From: Desulfarculales bacterium UBA702
GTDB taxonomy: Bacteria > Desulfobacterota > Syntrophobacteria > Syntrophobacterales > Syntrophobacteraceae
Length of the DNA stretch: 31,555 bases
Direction: 5' to 3'
Assembly: GCA_002298165.1 (NCBI GenBank)
Contig: DBMI01000021.1
Coordinates: 1 to 31,555 of the forward strand
Shown here: one piece after another, positions 31,504 to 31,555 of the stretch
How positions within the stretch are numbered: position 1 is the stretch's first letter
Layout of the letters: the number at the start of each line of letters is the position of its first letter
Program-made: the position numbers and the translations under genes
Notes under the pieces: generated by a model
Databases searched by the model: none
Seen by the model: the letters and a program-made list of their open reading frames with translations, nothing else
What the model was told of the DNA's origin: nothing

Positions 31504-31555
31504 GAGAGTATGGCGCGGTCGGGAAGAACTGCTGCTCAAATGGAATTTCGTTCTA

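Noticed and set aside
1..31555. CRISPR arrays, tRNA or rRNA genes, phage or IS transposase genes
   Set aside because: I saw no regularly spaced repeats, no cloverleaf-like or rRNA-like sequence, and no transposase or integrase motif on reading both strands.

Overview
The window looks like chromosomal DNA of a Gram-negative, anaerobic Desulfobacterota-type (deltaproteobacterial) organism, possibly a syntroph or sulfate reducer. The grounds are a NarI-like/Fe-S/CCG membrane oxidoreductase of the kind that takes electrons from acyl-CoA dehydrogenase flavoproteins, several PAS/HDOD/PilZ/REC signalling proteins, a proBA-nadD-rsfS-metalloprotease operon, and three genes whose frames run through in-frame UGA codons where relatives carry cysteine. 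The taxon is an inference; there is no rRNA or other decisive marker.

The main discovery is that three genes of unrelated families are best read as selenoproteins, although simple ORF calling breaks all three at UGA. They are a secreted rhodanese (582-986, minus; Cys-Ala-Sec loop), a thioredoxin-fold protein with a helical tail (17697-18269, plus; Sec-Ile-Gly-Cys) and a radical SAM/Cys-rich protein with a C-terminal Sec (18808-19830, plus). In each, the same frame continues past UGA into family-typical sequence, and a small hairpin with G in the first two apical-loop bases lies 16-23 nt downstream of the UGA, as expected for a bacterial SECIS. No selA/B/C/D genes are in the window.

Layout. 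1-1000: palindromic repeats, a small membrane protein, and the seleno-rhodanese. 1186-3567: RNA 3'-phosphate cyclase, a FAU-1/DUF402-type RNA protein and a small membrane protein, probably one transcript. 3605-6362 (minus): a NarL-type response regulator, an unknown protein and a CheD-HDOD fusion. 6901-10764: a 1287-residue hybrid histidine kinase, closed by a bidirectional terminator facing mreB (minus). 12271-14832: a D,D-carboxypeptidase with a histone-like Lys/Ala tail, a zinc-ribbon PilZ protein (minus) and a secreted Tyr/Gly/His-rich protein. 15105-17162 (minus): the membrane Fe-S oxidoreductase. 17697-20125: two selenoproteins separated by a terminator and a MITE-like element, then a small DUF4177-like protein. 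20160-21730 (minus): an ABC-2 transporter pair. 21927-23565 (minus): a NarX/NarL-type two-component pair. 23861-28928: proB, proA, nadD, rsfS and an M48-TPR metalloprotease. 29049-30476: a VKOR-linker-DsbA fusion. 30525-31260 (minus): a decaying hybrid kinase. 31375-31503: short repeats.

Themes are redox and thiol/selenol chemistry (seleno-rhodanese, seleno-thioredoxin, VKOR-DsbA, Fe-S oxidoreductase), envelope maintenance (mreB, carboxypeptidase, M48 protease) and dense two-component signalling. Except for the operons named above, the genes are mostly independent units.
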